Assembly (NCBI RefSeq): GCF_009601025.1
Contig: NZ_WIVE01000028.1
Coordinates: forward strand, 1 to 52,996
Source: Roseospira navarrensis
GTDB lineage: Bacteria; Pseudomonadota; Alphaproteobacteria; Rhodospirillales; Rhodospirillaceae
Direction of reading: 5' to 3'
Length of the DNA: 52,996 bases
Numbering within the stretch: position 1 is the stretch's first letter; each line of letters opens with the position of its first letter. Made by a program: the position numbers and the translations under genes. The notes under the pieces are model-generated. The model was not told the DNA's origin and did not search any database. It saw nothing but the letters and a program-made list of their open reading frames with translations. This document shows positions 52,107 through 52,996 of this stretch, one piece after another.

Positions 52107-52996
52107 ATGTCGCAGCCCTCCGCCATTCGCGTCGTCCAGGCCCGGCCGCCCGGGGTGCCCGGGGCCTCCGCCCTGGACGACCTGGCGGCGATCACCGTGG
52201 AGGGGCTGCGGGCGCTGGGCCACACCGTGGACCACGCCACGGAGGACATCGACCCCGAGACCCTGACGATCCTGATCGGCGGCCACCTGCTGGAGTCGCG
52301 GGGGATCGAGGCCGTGCCGCCCGAGGTGGTGGTCTACAACGCCGTGACGGTGCCGCCGGGCGGGCTGGCGGACCGCTTTCCCGGCTATGCCCGCCTGCTG
52401 GCGCGCAACCCGGTGTGGGACGTCAGCCGGACGTCCCTGGACGCGCTGGCCGCGTTCAGCAGCCGGACCGCGGGCGACGGGCTCCAGCACGTGCCGCCGG
52501 GCTGGGTGCCCGGCCTGGGGCGGGTGCCGGTGGCGCGCGCCCAGGATATCGGGTTGCTCTACATCGGGCCCATGGATCGGGTTCGCTGGCGCCTGCTGGC
52601 CGACCTGGAGTCCCAGGGCCACGCCGTGCGCCATGTGGCGGAGGTCTATGGCAACAAGCGCGACGCCCTGGTGGCGCGCGCCCGGCTGGTGCTGGAACTG
52701 GCGCCGATGGAGGACCAGACGCCGGAGCCCACGCGGCTGCTCTACCTGCTGTCGAACCGCAAGGCGGTGCTGGCGGAATCCACGCCCGAGCTGGAGGCGG
52801 ATGCCCTGCTGCGCACCGGCGTGCGGCTGGCGTCCCTTGAGGAACTGACGCGGGCCGCGCAGCGCCTGGGGAATGACATCGACGGCCGCAACGCCCTGGA
52901 ACTGCGCGGGCTGGACGCGGTGCGGCGGCGCGACGCCGCCTCGGTGCTGAAGCGGGCGCTGGCCGACCTGCCGGCGCGGGCGACCCGGCCCCGTCC
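52107..52996 (+). CDS. Partial gene, glycosyltransferase-like (GT-B / CgeB-type) C-terminal signature
   Basis: At least 296 residues, open at the window edge. Residues about 150-220 (LLYIGPMDRVRWRLLADLESQGHAVRHVAEVYGNKRDALVARARLVLELAP...TRLLYLLSNRKAVLAES) resemble the module found in glycan-biosynthesis clusters where an ERDxLIARxKLVLN motif and SYLLANxKAVVSE follow a Rossmann strand. No nucleotide-sugar motif can be confirmed. ATG 52107 lies 57 bp after gyrB. Function remains open. Confidence 0.45.
   Translation, partial: MSQPSAIRVVQARPPGVPGASALDDLAAITVEGLRALGHTVDHATEDIDPETLTILIGGHLLESRGIEAVPPEVVVYNAVTVPPGGLADRFPGYARLLARNPVWDVSRTSLDALAAFSSRTAGDGLQHVPPGWVPGLGRVPVARAQDIGLLYIGPMDRVRWRLLADLESQGHAVRHVAEVYGNKRDALVARARLVLELAPMEDQTPEPTRLLYLLSNRKAVLAESTPELEADALLRTGVRLASLEELTRAAQRLGNDIDGRNALELRGLDAVRRRDAASVLKRALADLPARATRPR

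Overview
The window is 53 kb of very GC-rich chromosome from an alphaproteobacterium, most likely in or near the Rhodospirillales. The evidence is the gene order: cmk-rpsA-ihfB-lapA, bamD-recN-ligA, dnaN-recF-gyrB, a FYDLN-acid (TIGR02300) protein, SerA beside RidA, and a peroxiredoxin-TrxB-LysR redox block. Genus is inference only.

Positions 1-7378 look like acquired DNA on the 3' side of a tRNA-Ala(GGC) gene. This part holds an IS1595-like fragment at the left edge, a shortened ImmA/IrrE metallopeptidase, a single-chain MmeI-type (type IIL) restriction-modification enzyme with a low-GC patch in its specificity region, an unknown protein, and an AlpA-type regulator, Toprim/zinc primase and DUF3987 protein joined by ATGA overlaps. 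No integrase is visible.

Positions 7379-24820 are mainly housekeeping: tRNA-Ala, FYDLN protein, a CMP kinase fused to a half-length catalytically dead EPSP-synthase (AroA) domain, ribosomal protein S1, IHF-beta, LapA, Sua5/TsaC, a TIM-barrel protein with PhnN, an OmpA-like porin, a universal stress protein, a SAF-domain oxidoreductase, an aldo/keto reductase, a DUF123 GIY-YIG protein, BamD and RecN. Positions 24817-38144 carry LigA, an MFS carrier, a two-subunit molybdenum hydroxylase, an SH3 protein coupled to a UMF1 carrier, a concentrative nucleoside transporter, a membrane coiled-coil/ClpP-like pair and an acyl-ACP thioesterase. Positions 38155-46675 carry LysR, TrxB and peroxiredoxin (with an Irr-box-like palindrome on its promoter), SerA/RidA, a hybrid-free sensor kinase and a Phd/PIN toxin-antitoxin pair. 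The last part is dnaN-recF-gyrB plus a partial gene.

The most distinctive non-gene signal is a family of short non-coding mobile elements (151-219 bp). Five copies lie in four intergenic gaps. All start with CAGGG, have terminal inverted repeats and are flanked by 10-bp target duplications (one perfect in both distinct locations, others 8-9 of 10), which fits MITEs mobilised by an ISAs1-family transposase. Two sit back to back at 36874-37318 and allow the order of insertion to be read. Other unexplained signals are the AroA relic on Cmk, a probable sRNA upstream of dnaN on the minus strand, and twin 14-bp hairpins with the same tetraloop exactly 8 nt after two unrelated stop codons.
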